A stretch of 64,000 nt of DNA from Limnohabitans sp. MMS-10A-192 (GTDB lineage Bacteria; Pseudomonadota; Gammaproteobacteria; Burkholderiales; Burkholderiaceae_C). A model generated the notes under the pieces. The model was not told where the DNA came from, did no database searches, and saw only the letters and a list, made by a program, of their open reading frames with translations. The stretch lies in assembly GCF_003063335.1 (NCBI RefSeq), contig NZ_NERX01000008.1, positions 1 through 64,000 on the forward strand. Reading direction: 5' to 3'. Position 1 is the stretch's first letter. Every line of letters begins with the position of its first letter. Position numbers and translations under genes: made by a program. Below, one piece after another: positions 16,748-24,086 of this stretch.

Positions 16748-16755
16748 AAGTTCCT

Positions 16756-17664
16756 ATGTCATTGCCCTCACGCGTTCAACTCATCGACGTCGGCCCCCGC
16801 GACGGCTTGCAAAACGAAAAGCAGCCGGTGCCTGCCTCGGTCAAGATCGAACTGGTGCACCGCCTGCAAGCCGCAGGCCTGACCGAGATCGAAGTCACGA
16901 GCTTTGTGAGCCCCAAATGGGTGCCGCAAATGGCCGACAACGCCGAGGTCATGAACGGCATCCAGCGCCAAGCCGGTGTGCGCTATTCGGTGCTCACGCC
17001 TAACGCGCAGGGCTTTGAAGCCGCCCGCCTGACGAAGCCCGACGAGATCGTGGTGTTTGGCGCGGCCAGCGAAGCCTTCAGCCAGAAGAACATCAACTGC
17101 TCCATCGCCGAAAGCATCGAGCGTTTTGCGCCGGTGGTGCAGGCCGCGCTGACCGCTGGCATCGCGGTGCGCGGCGCCATGAGCTGCACCGTGGGCTGCC
17201 CTTACGAGGGCGACATCGCCCCCGAGCGCGTGGCGTATCTGGCGGGCTTGATGAAGCAGATCGGCGTGCAGCGCGTGGACGTGGCCGACACGATTGGTGC
17301 CGGCACCCCGCTCAAGGTGCAAAAGGCCATCGAGGCCACCTTGCCGTACTTCGATGTGGACCACATCTGCGGGCACTTCCATGACACCTATGGTCAGGCG
17401 CTGGCCAATACGCTGGCTTCGCTGCAAATGGGCGTGTGGAACTTTCAGTCATCGGTGGCGGGTCTGGGCGGCTGCCCTTATGCCAAGGGCGCCACCGGCA
17501 ACGTGTCCACCGAAGACGTGGTCTACATGTTGCACGGCATGGGCATCGCCACCGGCATTGATTTGGACAAGCTGGTCGATGCGGGTGCGTTCATCAGCGA
17601 TTTTTTGGGTCGCAAACCCAACTCCAACGTGGCCAAAGCCATCCTCAACAAGCGGGCAGGCTGA
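16756..17664 (+). CDS. liuE: Hydroxymethylglutaryl-CoA lyase
   Basis: A 302-residue TIM-barrel lyase that splits HMG-CoA into acetyl-CoA and acetoacetate, the last step of leucine breakdown. The active-site start IDVGPRDGLQNEK, the metal-binding CGHFHDTYGQA and the signature GLGGCPYAKGATGN with its catalytic cysteine are intact. The ATG at 16756 is chosen; an in-frame TTG at 16744 overlaps the ghrA stop. The stop is 3 bases before the YbaK-type gene, so the unit continues downstream. The name mvaB is a synonym. Confidence 0.94.
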   Translation: MSLPSRVQLIDVGPRDGLQNEKQPVPASVKIELVHRLQAAGLTEIEVTSFVSPKWVPQMADNAEVMNGIQRQAGVRYSVLTPNAQGFEAARLTKPDEIVVFGAASEAFSQKNINCSIAESIERFAPVVQAALTAGIAVRGAMSCTVGCPYEGDIAPERVAYLAGLMKQIGVQRVDVADTIGAGTPLKVQKAIEATLPYFDVDHICGHFHDTYGQALANTLASLQMGVWNFQSSVAGLGGCPYAKGATGNVSTEDVVYMLHGMGIATGIDLDKLVDAGAFISDFLGRKPNSNVAKAILNKRAG

Positions 17665-17667
17665 GCC

Positions 17668-18180
17668 ATGTGCGGCGCTGAACTCCATGCCTTGCCGGAA
17701 GGCGTGCAACGCGTGGCGCGTGCGCTGCAAGATGCGGCACATCCGCACACGCCGGTCATGCTCGACGGCGCCGCCCGCACCGCGCAAGAGGCCGCTGACG
17801 GCCTGGGTGTGCAGCTGGGCCAGATCGCCAAGAGCGTGATCTTCAAGCGCAAGCAAGACGGCGTGGCCGTGTTGGTGGTGGCCTCGGGCGACCGCCGCGT
17901 GGACGAGAAAAAAGTCTCGGCCCTGGTCGGCAAGATCGGTCGCGCCGATGCCGACTTCGTCAAAGCGCAAACGGGCTTTGCCATCGGCGGTGTCTCGCCC
18001 GTGGCGCACCTGAATGCGCCTCTGACCTTGCTCGACCAGGACCTCTGGCGATTTGACGACATCTGGGCCGCAGCCGGGCACCCGCATGGCGTGTTCCAGT
18101 TGAAACCTGACGATCTGAAGCGCCTCACCGGTGCGCCTGTGGCCGATGTGGCCCAAGCCATGTCCGAGGTGTCCGCATGA
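17668..18180 (+). CDS. YbaK/EbsC-family aminoacyl-tRNA deacylase
   Basis: A 170-residue protein of the YbaK/ProX editing superfamily. The fold core AAADGLGVQLGQIAKSVIFK contains the conserved lysine, and the glycine-rich TGFAIGGVSPVAH loop lines the substrate pocket. Family members hydrolyse misacylated tRNA such as Cys-tRNA(Pro) or Ala-tRNA(Pro). It starts 3 bases after liuE and overlaps the DUF1289 start by 4 bases, so all three are probably cotranscribed. Exact tRNA specificity cannot be read from the sequence. Confidence 0.87.
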   Translation: MCGAELHALPEGVQRVARALQDAAHPHTPVMLDGAARTAQEAADGLGVQLGQIAKSVIFKRKQDGVAVLVVASGDRRVDEKKVSALVGKIGRADADFVKAQTGFAIGGVSPVAHLNAPLTLLDQDLWRFDDIWAAAGHPHGVFQLKPDDLKRLTGAPVADVAQAMSEVSA

Positions 18181-18434
18181 GCCAGTTTTACTGGAAGAAA
18201 TTGGCCGAGCGCGCAGCGCAAGTGTTGGCCCAGCCCACGCCGCCTGCGCCCAACTCGGTGCCGTCGCCCTGTGTGTCGCTGTGCCTGATGCACCCCAGCG
18301 CTGGCTGGTGCGACGGTTGCTTGCGCACACTGCCCGAGATCGGCAGCTGGAGCCGCGCCACCGACGAAGAAAAACGGTGCGTGTGGGAACTCATCCCCGA
18401 GCGCTTGCGCCAACGCCAAGCCCTGGAAGGCTGA
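18177..18434 (+). CDS. DUF1289 small cysteine-containing protein
   Basis: An 85-residue protein with the DUF1289 core SPCVSLCLMHPSAGWCDGCL followed by RTLPEIGSWS and a helical tail. The four cysteines (C-x3-C-x9-C-x2-C) suggest a metal site. Function is unknown. The ATG overlaps the deacylase stop (ATGA), and the gene ends 2 bases before the isomerase start, placing it in a tight operon. Confidence 0.88.
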   Translation: MSQFYWKKLAERAAQVLAQPTPPAPNSVPSPCVSLCLMHPSAGWCDGCLRTLPEIGSWSRATDEEKRCVWELIPERLRQRQALEG

Positions 18435-18436
18435 AC

Positions 18437-19078
18437 ATGAAAACCATCCACTTTTATCTGGACTTCATCTCGCCTTATGCCTGGTTGGCCTTTGACGCCC
18501 TGCCCAAGGCCCTGGAAGGCATCAGCCACCGCGTGGTGCACAAACCGGTGGTGTTTGGCGCCATGCTCAAACACCATGGGCAGTTGGGCCCCGCTGAGAT
18601 CCCGGCCAAGCGCGACTGGACCTACCGGCAGGTGCAGTGGCAGGCGCGTGCACAAGGCACGCCCTTGCAATTGCCTGCCAGTCATCCGTTCAATTCGCTC
18701 GCTTTGTTGCGGCTGGCCACCGCCTGCGATGCCGAGGGCACACCCAATCGCTTCGCGTGCGAAAAAATCTTCCGCCATGTTTGGTGCAGCGGGCAAGAGG
18801 CGGCAGATGCAGCGCGTCTGGCGGCATTGAGCGCAGACCTCCAACCGGTGGCCGATGTGGCCAGCGCTGAAGTCAAACAACAACTCAAGGCCCACACCGA
18901 CGAGGCCATCGCCCTGAACCTGTTCGGCGTGCCCAGCTTCGTGGTCGATGGCCAGGTGTTTTGGGGCAACGACGCGCTGCCCATGTTGCGCGCCTGCCTG
19001 CAAGGCGATCCGTGGTTCCAGTCGCCCGACTGGACGGGTGTGGCGCAGCTGCCCGTGGGCGTGCAGCGCAAGGCCTGA
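18437..19078 (+). CDS. 2-hydroxychromene-2-carboxylate isomerase-family protein (DsbA fold)
   Basis: A 213-residue thioredoxin-fold protein of the HCCA isomerase/DsbA family. It opens with IHFYLDFISPYAWLAFDALP; the serine of SPY takes the place of the redox cysteine and binds glutathione in characterised members. The C-terminal FGVPSFVVDGQVFWGND cis-proline region is typical. In naphthalene catabolism such enzymes isomerise hydroxychromene carboxylate, but no aromatic pathway is visible here, so the substrate is open. The ATG at 18437 follows the DUF1289 stop by 2 bases. Confidence 0.88.
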   Translation: MKTIHFYLDFISPYAWLAFDALPKALEGISHRVVHKPVVFGAMLKHHGQLGPAEIPAKRDWTYRQVQWQARAQGTPLQLPASHPFNSLALLRLATACDAEGTPNRFACEKIFRHVWCSGQEAADAARLAALSADLQPVADVASAEVKQQLKAHTDEAIALNLFGVPSFVVDGQVFWGNDALPMLRACLQGDPWFQSPDWTGVAQLPVGVQRKA

Positions 19079-19123
19079 TGCCTTAAGCGCTGCAAAGCGC
19101 CAGCCGCGACATTTCGACTTTTT

Positions 19124-19157
19124 GTCGTTGCGAGCGAAGCGTGGCGATCCCGTGAAG
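19124..19157. repeat. Family B half-element
   Basis: GTCGTTGCGAGCGAAGCGTG followed by GCGATCCCGTGAA is one arm of the family B palindrome without its partner. It lies in the gap between the isomerase and the phosphatase gene. Confidence 0.65.
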
Positions 19158-19216
19158 TTTGATCTATTGCAAGCTGCCCATCAGCCAGTCCTGCCATCAT
19201 GGGGCAGGAGACAAAC

Positions 19217-19972
19217 ATGCGACTGGCCCTGATTTCGGACATCCACGCCAACCGGCAGGCTTTGCAGGCCTGCTTGGCGCACGCGCGCCAGCAAGGGGTG
19301 GACCAGTGGGCTTTTTTGGGCGATCTGGTGGGCTATGGCGGCGAGCCTGTGGCGGTGCTCGATCAAGTGATGGATTTGGCCGCGCAAGGGGCTTGGGTCC
19401 TGAAAGGCAACCACGACGCGATGGCCCTCAACCCACCCGCACCAGGCGGTGAAGCCACACAAGGCGCTCAGGGCGCGCAGTGGACGCACGACCAACTCAG
19501 CACGGCGCATCGCACGTTTTTGGCGGCATTGCCTGTGACGATCCAGCGCGAAGCCTTGCTGCTGGTGCATGCCAGCGCCGACAAGCCCGAGGCCTGGCGT
19601 TATGTCGACAGCGAGCGTGCCGCTGGCCATTGCCTGGATGCCGCGCAGGCACAAGGCGCATCGCATGTGTTGGTGGGGCATGTGCACCACCAGACCTTGT
19701 ATTACCAAGGCGCAGGCCGGCTGCTGATGAGGTTCGAGCCCAAGCCCGGCATGGCCGTGCCCATGTCACCGCACAGGCCGTTGGTGGCCTGTGTGGGTTC
19801 GTGTGGCCAGCCCCGAGATGGCGACCCCCGCGCCATGTACACGGTGTATGACGGGGGTGCACGAAAAATCACTTTTCACCGTGTGCCCTACAACCATGCC
19901 GAAGCGGCTGCAGCCATTCGACAGGCAGCGCTGCCCGAATCATTTGCCCAACGATTGGAGCGTGGACGTTGA
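19217..19972 (+). CDS. Calcineurin-like metallophosphoesterase paired with a protein kinase
   Basis: A 251-residue metallophosphoesterase with the full two-metal motif set: D8-x-H10 (LISDIHAN), GDLVGYGG with D36, GNHD with N65 and H66, and later LLVHASA and GHVHHQ. Length and motifs fit YfcE/DevT-like or PrpE-like phosphatases. The ATG at 19217 is preferred to one at 19199 because GGAG lies 7 bases upstream. The stop overlaps the TTG start of the kinase gene, so the two are translationally coupled. Reversal of the kinase's phosphorylation is a natural guess but is inference; nucleotide or RNA substrates are also known in the family. Confidence 0.87.
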   Translation: MRLALISDIHANRQALQACLAHARQQGVDQWAFLGDLVGYGGEPVAVLDQVMDLAAQGAWVLKGNHDAMALNPPAPGGEATQGAQGAQWTHDQLSTAHRTFLAALPVTIQREALLLVHASADKPEAWRYVDSERAAGHCLDAAQAQGASHVLVGHVHHQTLYYQGAGRLLMRFEPKPGMAVPMSPHRPLVACVGSCGQPRDGDPRAMYTVYDGGARKITFHRVPYNHAEAAAAIRQAALPESFAQRLERGR

Positions 19973-21414
19973 AACTGCTGGACCCTGGTCACGAGATCGA
20001 TGGCTTCGAAATCGAAGCTTGCTTGCATGCCGGTGGCATGGCGCATATCTACAAAGTGGCTTATGCCGCTGCCGAAGACGGCACGCGCAGGACCAGCGAG
20101 TTTCCAATGGCCATGAAAATTCCGCGCATGACGGCGGGCGACGGTGCTGAAAACATCATCAGCTTTGAAGTCGAGCAGCAGATCCTGAGCGAACTCAAGG
20201 GGACACATGTGCCCCGTTTTGTTGCTGCGGGTGATTTGTTGCGCGTGCCCTACCTGGTCATGGAGTATGTGGCCGGACAAACCTTGCAGCATTGGCTGGA
20301 TCGTCGAGAAAGCCTGACTTTCAACGAGGTGGCCCGTTTGGGCGAAGCCATGGCCCGAGCCGCGCACAGCTTGCATCAGCAAAACGTGTGTCACCTCGAT
20401 CTCAAGCCCGCCAACGTGCTGATTCGCCCCGATGGCAGTGCGGTGATGCTGGATTTTGGCTTGTCTTGCCACGCCAACTATCCCGACTTGCTGGCCGAAG
20501 AGTTGCGCAAGGCGGTGGGTTCACCGGTCTGGATTTCACCTGAGCAGGTGGTGGGCGTGCGGGGCGATCCTCGCAGTGATATTTTTGCCATGGGGGTCAT
20601 GCTCTATGAGTTGGTAACCGGCGAATTGCCATTTGGTGAACCTGCCACGGCAGGCGGCTTGCGGCAGCGTTTGTGGATGGATCCAGTCCCGCCGCGCCAA
20701 CACAGGGCCGACGTGCCCGAATGGCTGCAGGAAGTGATCTTGCGCTGTCTGGAGGCGGTTGCTGACCAGCGCTATCCGTCGGCCTCGCATTTGGCGTTTG
20801 ACCTCAGTCATCCTGATCAGGTCAAGGTGACTGCGCGCGGGCGAAGGACGGTGGGGACGGGTTTTTGGGCACATTTCAAGCGCTGGGTTCGAGCCGCTGG
20901 CATGTCCTACCAGCCCAGCCCAGTGCCCTCGCAGCAGATTGAGCAAGTGCCCATCATCATGGTGGCGGTGCCGCATCACGATGTGAGCGATGCCACGTTG
21001 TACTCATTGCGCGAAGCCGTGGCGCGATCGCTGGGGATCCGGCCGGGTGCACGCCTGGCCTGCGTCACCGTGATTTCACCCAGCCAAACCAGCAGTACCG
21101 AGTCTGAAAAAAGTGAAACCCGTGTCCACAGCTGGCATCTGAGCCGCCTGCAGCAATGGGCGCAGCCCTTGGACCTGGCAGACCACCAGACCTCCTTCCA
21201 TGTGCTGGAGTCGGGTGACGTGGCCAGTGCCTTGCTCGCCTATGCCCAGGGCAATCAGGTCAATATGGTCATCATGGGCGCGGCCACGCATGGTGTGCAG
21301 ATGCAGCGCTTTGTGGCCACGGTGCCGATCAAGGTGGCGATGGAGGCTTCTTGCACGGTGATTTTGGTCAAGCAAGCTTTGCCGTTCGAGCACTTGGTGG
21401 CTGTGACCGTCTGA
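19969..21414 (+). CDS. Serine/threonine protein kinase fused to a UspA domain
   Basis: A 481-residue two-domain protein. The Hanks-type kinase spans about residues 12-280: loop LHAGGMAHIYKV (first glycine replaced), K50, catalytic HLDLKPANV with D144, and DFG at 162-164. The residue before the catalytic Asp is Leu, making it a non-RD kinase. After a linker, a universal-stress domain begins near residue 325 (VPIIMVAVPHHDVSDATLYS) and ends ASCTVILVK, including GAATHG from the nucleotide-binding loop. No transmembrane segment is evident, so it is cytoplasmic. Start is TTG at 19969, overlapping the phosphatase stop. The UspA part may sense ATP or stress; that is inferred. Confidence 0.9.
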   Translation: MKLLDPGHEIDGFEIEACLHAGGMAHIYKVAYAAAEDGTRRTSEFPMAMKIPRMTAGDGAENIISFEVEQQILSELKGTHVPRFVAAGDLLRVPYLVMEYVAGQTLQHWLDRRESLTFNEVARLGEAMARAAHSLHQQNVCHLDLKPANVLIRPDGSAVMLDFGLSCHANYPDLLAEELRKAVGSPVWISPEQVVGVRGDPRSDIFAMGVMLYELVTGELPFGEPATAGGLRQRLWMDPVPPRQHRADVPEWLQEVILRCLEAVADQRYPSASHLAFDLSHPDQVKVTARGRRTVGTGFWAHFKRWVRAAGMSYQPSPVPSQQIEQVPIIMVAVPHHDVSDATLYSLREAVARSLGIRPGARLACVTVISPSQTSSTESEKSETRVHSWHLSRLQQWAQPLDLADHQTSFHVLESGDVASALLAYAQGNQVNMVIMGAATHGVQMQRFVATVPIKVAMEASCTVILVKQALPFEHLVAVTV

Positions 21415-21420
21415 CGCGTG

Positions 21421-21693
21421 TCAGCTCTGAGGCGAGTCGGTCGTCTCTTCCAGTGTGGCCAGCTCTTTTTCCCAGTGGTTCATCAGCCAGGCATTCACAA
21501 TGGTCATCAGCAGAAATATCAAAACACTGCCTTGTGCGGCCATCCAGAAATTGAACTTCCAAGCGAAGAAGTTGAAGTTCAAATCTCGTGCAAAAGGCAG
21601 CCAGGCAAAACTCACCAATGCCCACACCGACATGAGCACCCAGGTGGTGTGTCGGATTCTTTGACGCAAAACGAGGGCTCGGCGGGTGTTCAC
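21421..21693 (-). CDS. DUF4212 two-helix membrane protein (symporter small-subunit type)
   Basis: A 90-residue protein with two helices (TTWVLMSVWALVSFAWLPFA and GSVLIFLLMTIVNAWLMNHW) joined by FAWKFNFWMAAQ, matching DUF4212. These small subunits are normally encoded directly before a large sodium:solute symporter gene. No such partner exists here: the gene converges on the kinase gene 6 bases away and is divergent from the MHS transporter. It may serve actP at 7124 or a distant permease. Confidence 0.8.
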   Translation of the reverse strand: MNTRRALVLRQRIRHTTWVLMSVWALVSFAWLPFARDLNFNFFAWKFNFWMAAQGSVLIFLLMTIVNAWLMNHWEKELATLEETTDSPQS

Positions 21694-21847
21694 GGTGGTT
21701 TGGCGTGCTTCAGGCGTATGTGGTGAAAAGATTATCCGTGGAAAGATCGCTAGGGATTACCCGTGGAAAAGGGTCATTTCTCACCATGCGAGATGAAAAC
21801 AAAGGGTTTGCCCCCGGGTTGTAAGCCTTTGTTGGCAAGTTGTCAGA

Positions 21848-21891
21848 ACACGGAAAGTGGGACCTCCAAGAATCGCGACAAGTTTCCGTGT
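21848..21891. promoter_or_regulatory. 9-bp inverted repeat in the 5' region of the MHS transporter gene
   Basis: ACACGGAAA at 21848-21856 and the exact complement TTTCCGTGT at 21883-21891 flank 26 bases, ending 28 bases before the ATG and just upstream of the GGAG ribosome-binding site. It could be an operator or a leader-mRNA stem. Confidence 0.45.
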
Positions 21892-21918
21892 CGGAGACTC
21901 TTTTTTGGAGACAGCTTT

Positions 21919-23679
21919 ATGGCTACAGCAGCACCCCGCCCGATGTCGGCGGAAGAGAAGAAGGTGATTTTTGCCTCTTCTCTGGGTACCGTTTTCGAAT
22001 GGTATGACTTCTACTTGTACGGTTCTTTGGCAGCGATCATTGCCAAGCAATTCTTCAGCGGTCTGGACGAAGGCTCTGCTTTCATCTTCGCGCTGTTGGC
22101 GTTTGCTGCCGGTTTCATCGTGCGTCCTTTCGGCGCGCTGGTGTTCGGTCGTCTGGGTGACATGATCGGTCGCAAGTACACCTTCCTGGTGACCATCCTG
22201 ATCATGGGCGCATCGACTTTCATCGTCGGTATCTTGCCCAACTACGCCAGCATTGGCGTGGCCGCTCCCGTCATCCTGATCTGCCTGCGCTTGTTGCAAG
22301 GTTTGGCTTTGGGTGGTGAGTACGGTGGTGCAGCCACTTACGTGGCCGAGCACGCTCCTCACGGCAAGCGCGGTGCCTACACCGCTTGGATCCAGACCAC
22401 CGCGACTTTGGGCTTGTTCCTGTCGTTGATGGTGATTCTGGGTACACGTACCGCCATCGGTGAAGAAGCCTTCGCTGATTGGGGCTGGCGCGTGCCGTTC
22501 ATCGTCTCCATCATCATGTTGATCATCTCGGTCTACATCCGTTTGAGCATGAACGAATCGCCTGCTTTCGTGAAAATGAAAGCCGAAGGCAAGACCTCCA
22601 AGGCCCCTCTGACCGAAGCTTTCGGCCAGTGGAAAAACCTGAAGATCGTGATCTTGGCCTTGGTCGGTTTGACCGCTGGTCAAGCTGTGGTCTGGTACTC
22701 CGGTCAGTTCTACGCTTTGTTCTTCTTGACCCAAGCGTTGAAAGTGGACGGCGCTACCGCCAACATCATGGTGGCGATCTCCTTGATCATCGGCACACCG
22801 TTCTTCATCGTCTTCGGTGCACTGTCTGACAAGATTGGCCGCAAGCCGATCATCTTGGCAGGTTGCTTGTTGGCCGCTTTGACCTACTTCCCAGTGTTCA
22901 AGGCACTGACCAAGGCTGCTAACCCAGACCTGGCCGCTGCTCAGGAAAAAGCCCAAGTGGTGGTGATCGCTGATCCAGCCGAGTGCTCGTTCCAGTTCAA
23001 CCCCACAGGCACCAAGAAGTTCACCTCTTCTTGCGACATCGCCAAGCAACGTTTGGCTGGCGCTTCGGTGAGCTACTCCAACGAAGTGGCCGCTGCTGGT
23101 ACACCCGCCATCATCAAGGTTGGCGAGACCACGGTGCAAGTCAAGTACTCTGCTGAAGACGTCGCTGCTGCCAAGGCCAAGGCCGAGGAAAAGCTGGCCG
23201 CTCTGAATGCTGCTGAACCCAAAGATGCCAAGGCCATCGAAGCTGCCACCAAGTCTGTCAAAGACCTGGGCAACGAGAAGACCGCTGGTGCGACCCTGTT
23301 GGGCTCCAACCTGGGTGCTGCTTTGAAGGCTGCTGGCTATCCTGCCAAAGCTGACATGGCCAAGTTCGACAAAGTGTCCGTCATCGCCATCCTCACCTAC
23401 TTGGTGTTGTTGGTGACCATGGTGTACGGTCCTATCGCCGCCATGTTGGTCGAGATGTTCCCCACCCGTATCCGTTACACATCGATGTCCTTGCCTTACC
23501 ACATCGGTAACGGCTGGTTCGGTGGCCTGTTGCCTACGACTGCTTTCGCGATCGTGGCGCAGACCGGTAACATGTACAACGGTCTGTGGTACCCCATCAT
23601 CATCGCCGGTGCAACCGTCGTGATCGGTGGCTTGTTCATCAAAGAAACCAAAGACGTGGACATCTACGCTGAAGACTGA
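21919..23679 (+). CDS. MHS-family MFS transporter with a large periplasmic insertion
   Basis: A 586-residue major-facilitator protein of the metabolite:H+ symporter (ProP/ShiA/KgtP) type. N-terminal signature SLGTVFEWYDFYLYGSLAA, then RPFGALVFGRLGDMIGRKYT between TM2 and TM3, and ALSDKIGRKP between TM8 and TM9. About 150 residues (331-483) lie between TM9 and TM10, on the periplasmic side by topology. This loop holds two cysteines 13 residues apart and a Lys/Ala-rich helical stretch. Codons are strongly biased to GGT, CGT, GCT and TTG, unlike neighbouring genes, suggesting high expression. GGAG precedes the ATG at 21919; the frame also opens at 21763. The substrate is probably an organic acid or osmolyte. 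Confidence 0.9.
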   Translation: MATAAPRPMSAEEKKVIFASSLGTVFEWYDFYLYGSLAAIIAKQFFSGLDEGSAFIFALLAFAAGFIVRPFGALVFGRLGDMIGRKYTFLVTILIMGASTFIVGILPNYASIGVAAPVILICLRLLQGLALGGEYGGAATYVAEHAPHGKRGAYTAWIQTTATLGLFLSLMVILGTRTAIGEEAFADWGWRVPFIVSIIMLIISVYIRLSMNESPAFVKMKAEGKTSKAPLTEAFGQWKNLKIVILALVGLTAGQAVVWYSGQFYALFFLTQALKVDGATANIMVAISLIIGTPFFIVFGALSDKIGRKPIILAGCLLAALTYFPVFKALTKAANPDLAAAQEKAQVVVIADPAECSFQFNPTGTKKFTSSCDIAKQRLAGASVSYSNEVAAAGTPAIIKVGETTVQVKYSAEDVAAAKAKAEEKLAALNAAEPKDAKAIEAATKSVKDLGNEKTAGATLLGSNLGAALKAAGYPAKADMAKFDKVSVIAILTYLVLLVTMVYGPIAAMLVEMFPTRIRYTSMSLPYHIGNGWFGGLLPTTAFAIVAQTGNMYNGLWYPIIIAGATVVIGGLFIKETKDVDIYAED

Positions 23680-23696
23680 TCTTCACTTGTAAGCAA

Positions 23697-23751
23697 CCCG
23701 AGGGGGCTCGGGTGCTACATTCTGGGCCTTCCCTCTGTGGAGGGCCTTTTT
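23697..23751 (+). terminator. Terminator after the MHS transporter
   Basis: An upstream hairpin, CCCGAG-gggg-CTCGGG (23697-23712), is followed by GGCCTTCC-ctctgt-GGAGGGCC (23725-23746) and five T. The second has the form of a rho-independent terminator. The next small gene begins 19 bases later and would be reached only by readthrough. Confidence 0.75.
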
Positions 23752-23769
23752 CATTATTGGAGATGAACT

Positions 23770-23955
23770 ATGTGGAAAATTGCTGTTGGATTTGTGGTGT
23801 TTGCCGCCATCGCTTTGTACGTGATCGGTAAAGGTGGCGACAGCCTGGACATGAGTGGCGAGAAACACGGCGCTGACGCTGTGCACACCGAGCCCGCCAA
23901 GGCCGATGCCGCGCCTGCCGCTGCACCTGCACCTGCTGCCAGCGCTGCCAAATAA
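23770..23955 (+). CDS. Small single-helix membrane protein with an Ala/Pro tail
   Basis: A 61-residue protein I do not recognise by family. One N-terminal helix (MWKIAVGFVVFAAIALYVIG) is followed by a short charged stretch and a tail made almost only of Ala, Pro and Lys. GGAG lies 9 bases before the ATG, and the coding pattern is consistent through to a stop just before a strong terminator, so I take it as real. It may accompany the highly expressed transporter upstream, but this is not shown. Confidence 0.65.
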   Translation: MWKIAVGFVVFAAIALYVIGKGGDSLDMSGEKHGADAVHTEPAKADAAPAAAPAPAASAAK

Positions 23956-23993
23956 GCGCAACGGTTGAGCGCCCTCAAGGGGCGTTGGACACA

Positions 23994-24022
23994 AAGCCAC
24001 GCCTTCGCGTGGCTTTTCTTTT
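23994..24022 (+). terminator. Rho-independent terminator before uvrA
   Basis: Perfect stem AAGCCACGC-CTTC-GCGTGGCTT followed by TTCTTTT. It isolates the small-protein gene from uvrA. Confidence 0.88.
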
Positions 24023-24086
24023 GGGCGCCTGAAATGTCACGGCCCGCGCCCTAGAATGTTTGGCCTTCACCCGATAAAGCCAACCC

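Noticed and set aside
16744..16755. TTG start for liuE
   Set aside because: It overlaps the ghrA stop and adds four residues not seen in HMG-CoA lyases; the ATG at 16756 fits better.
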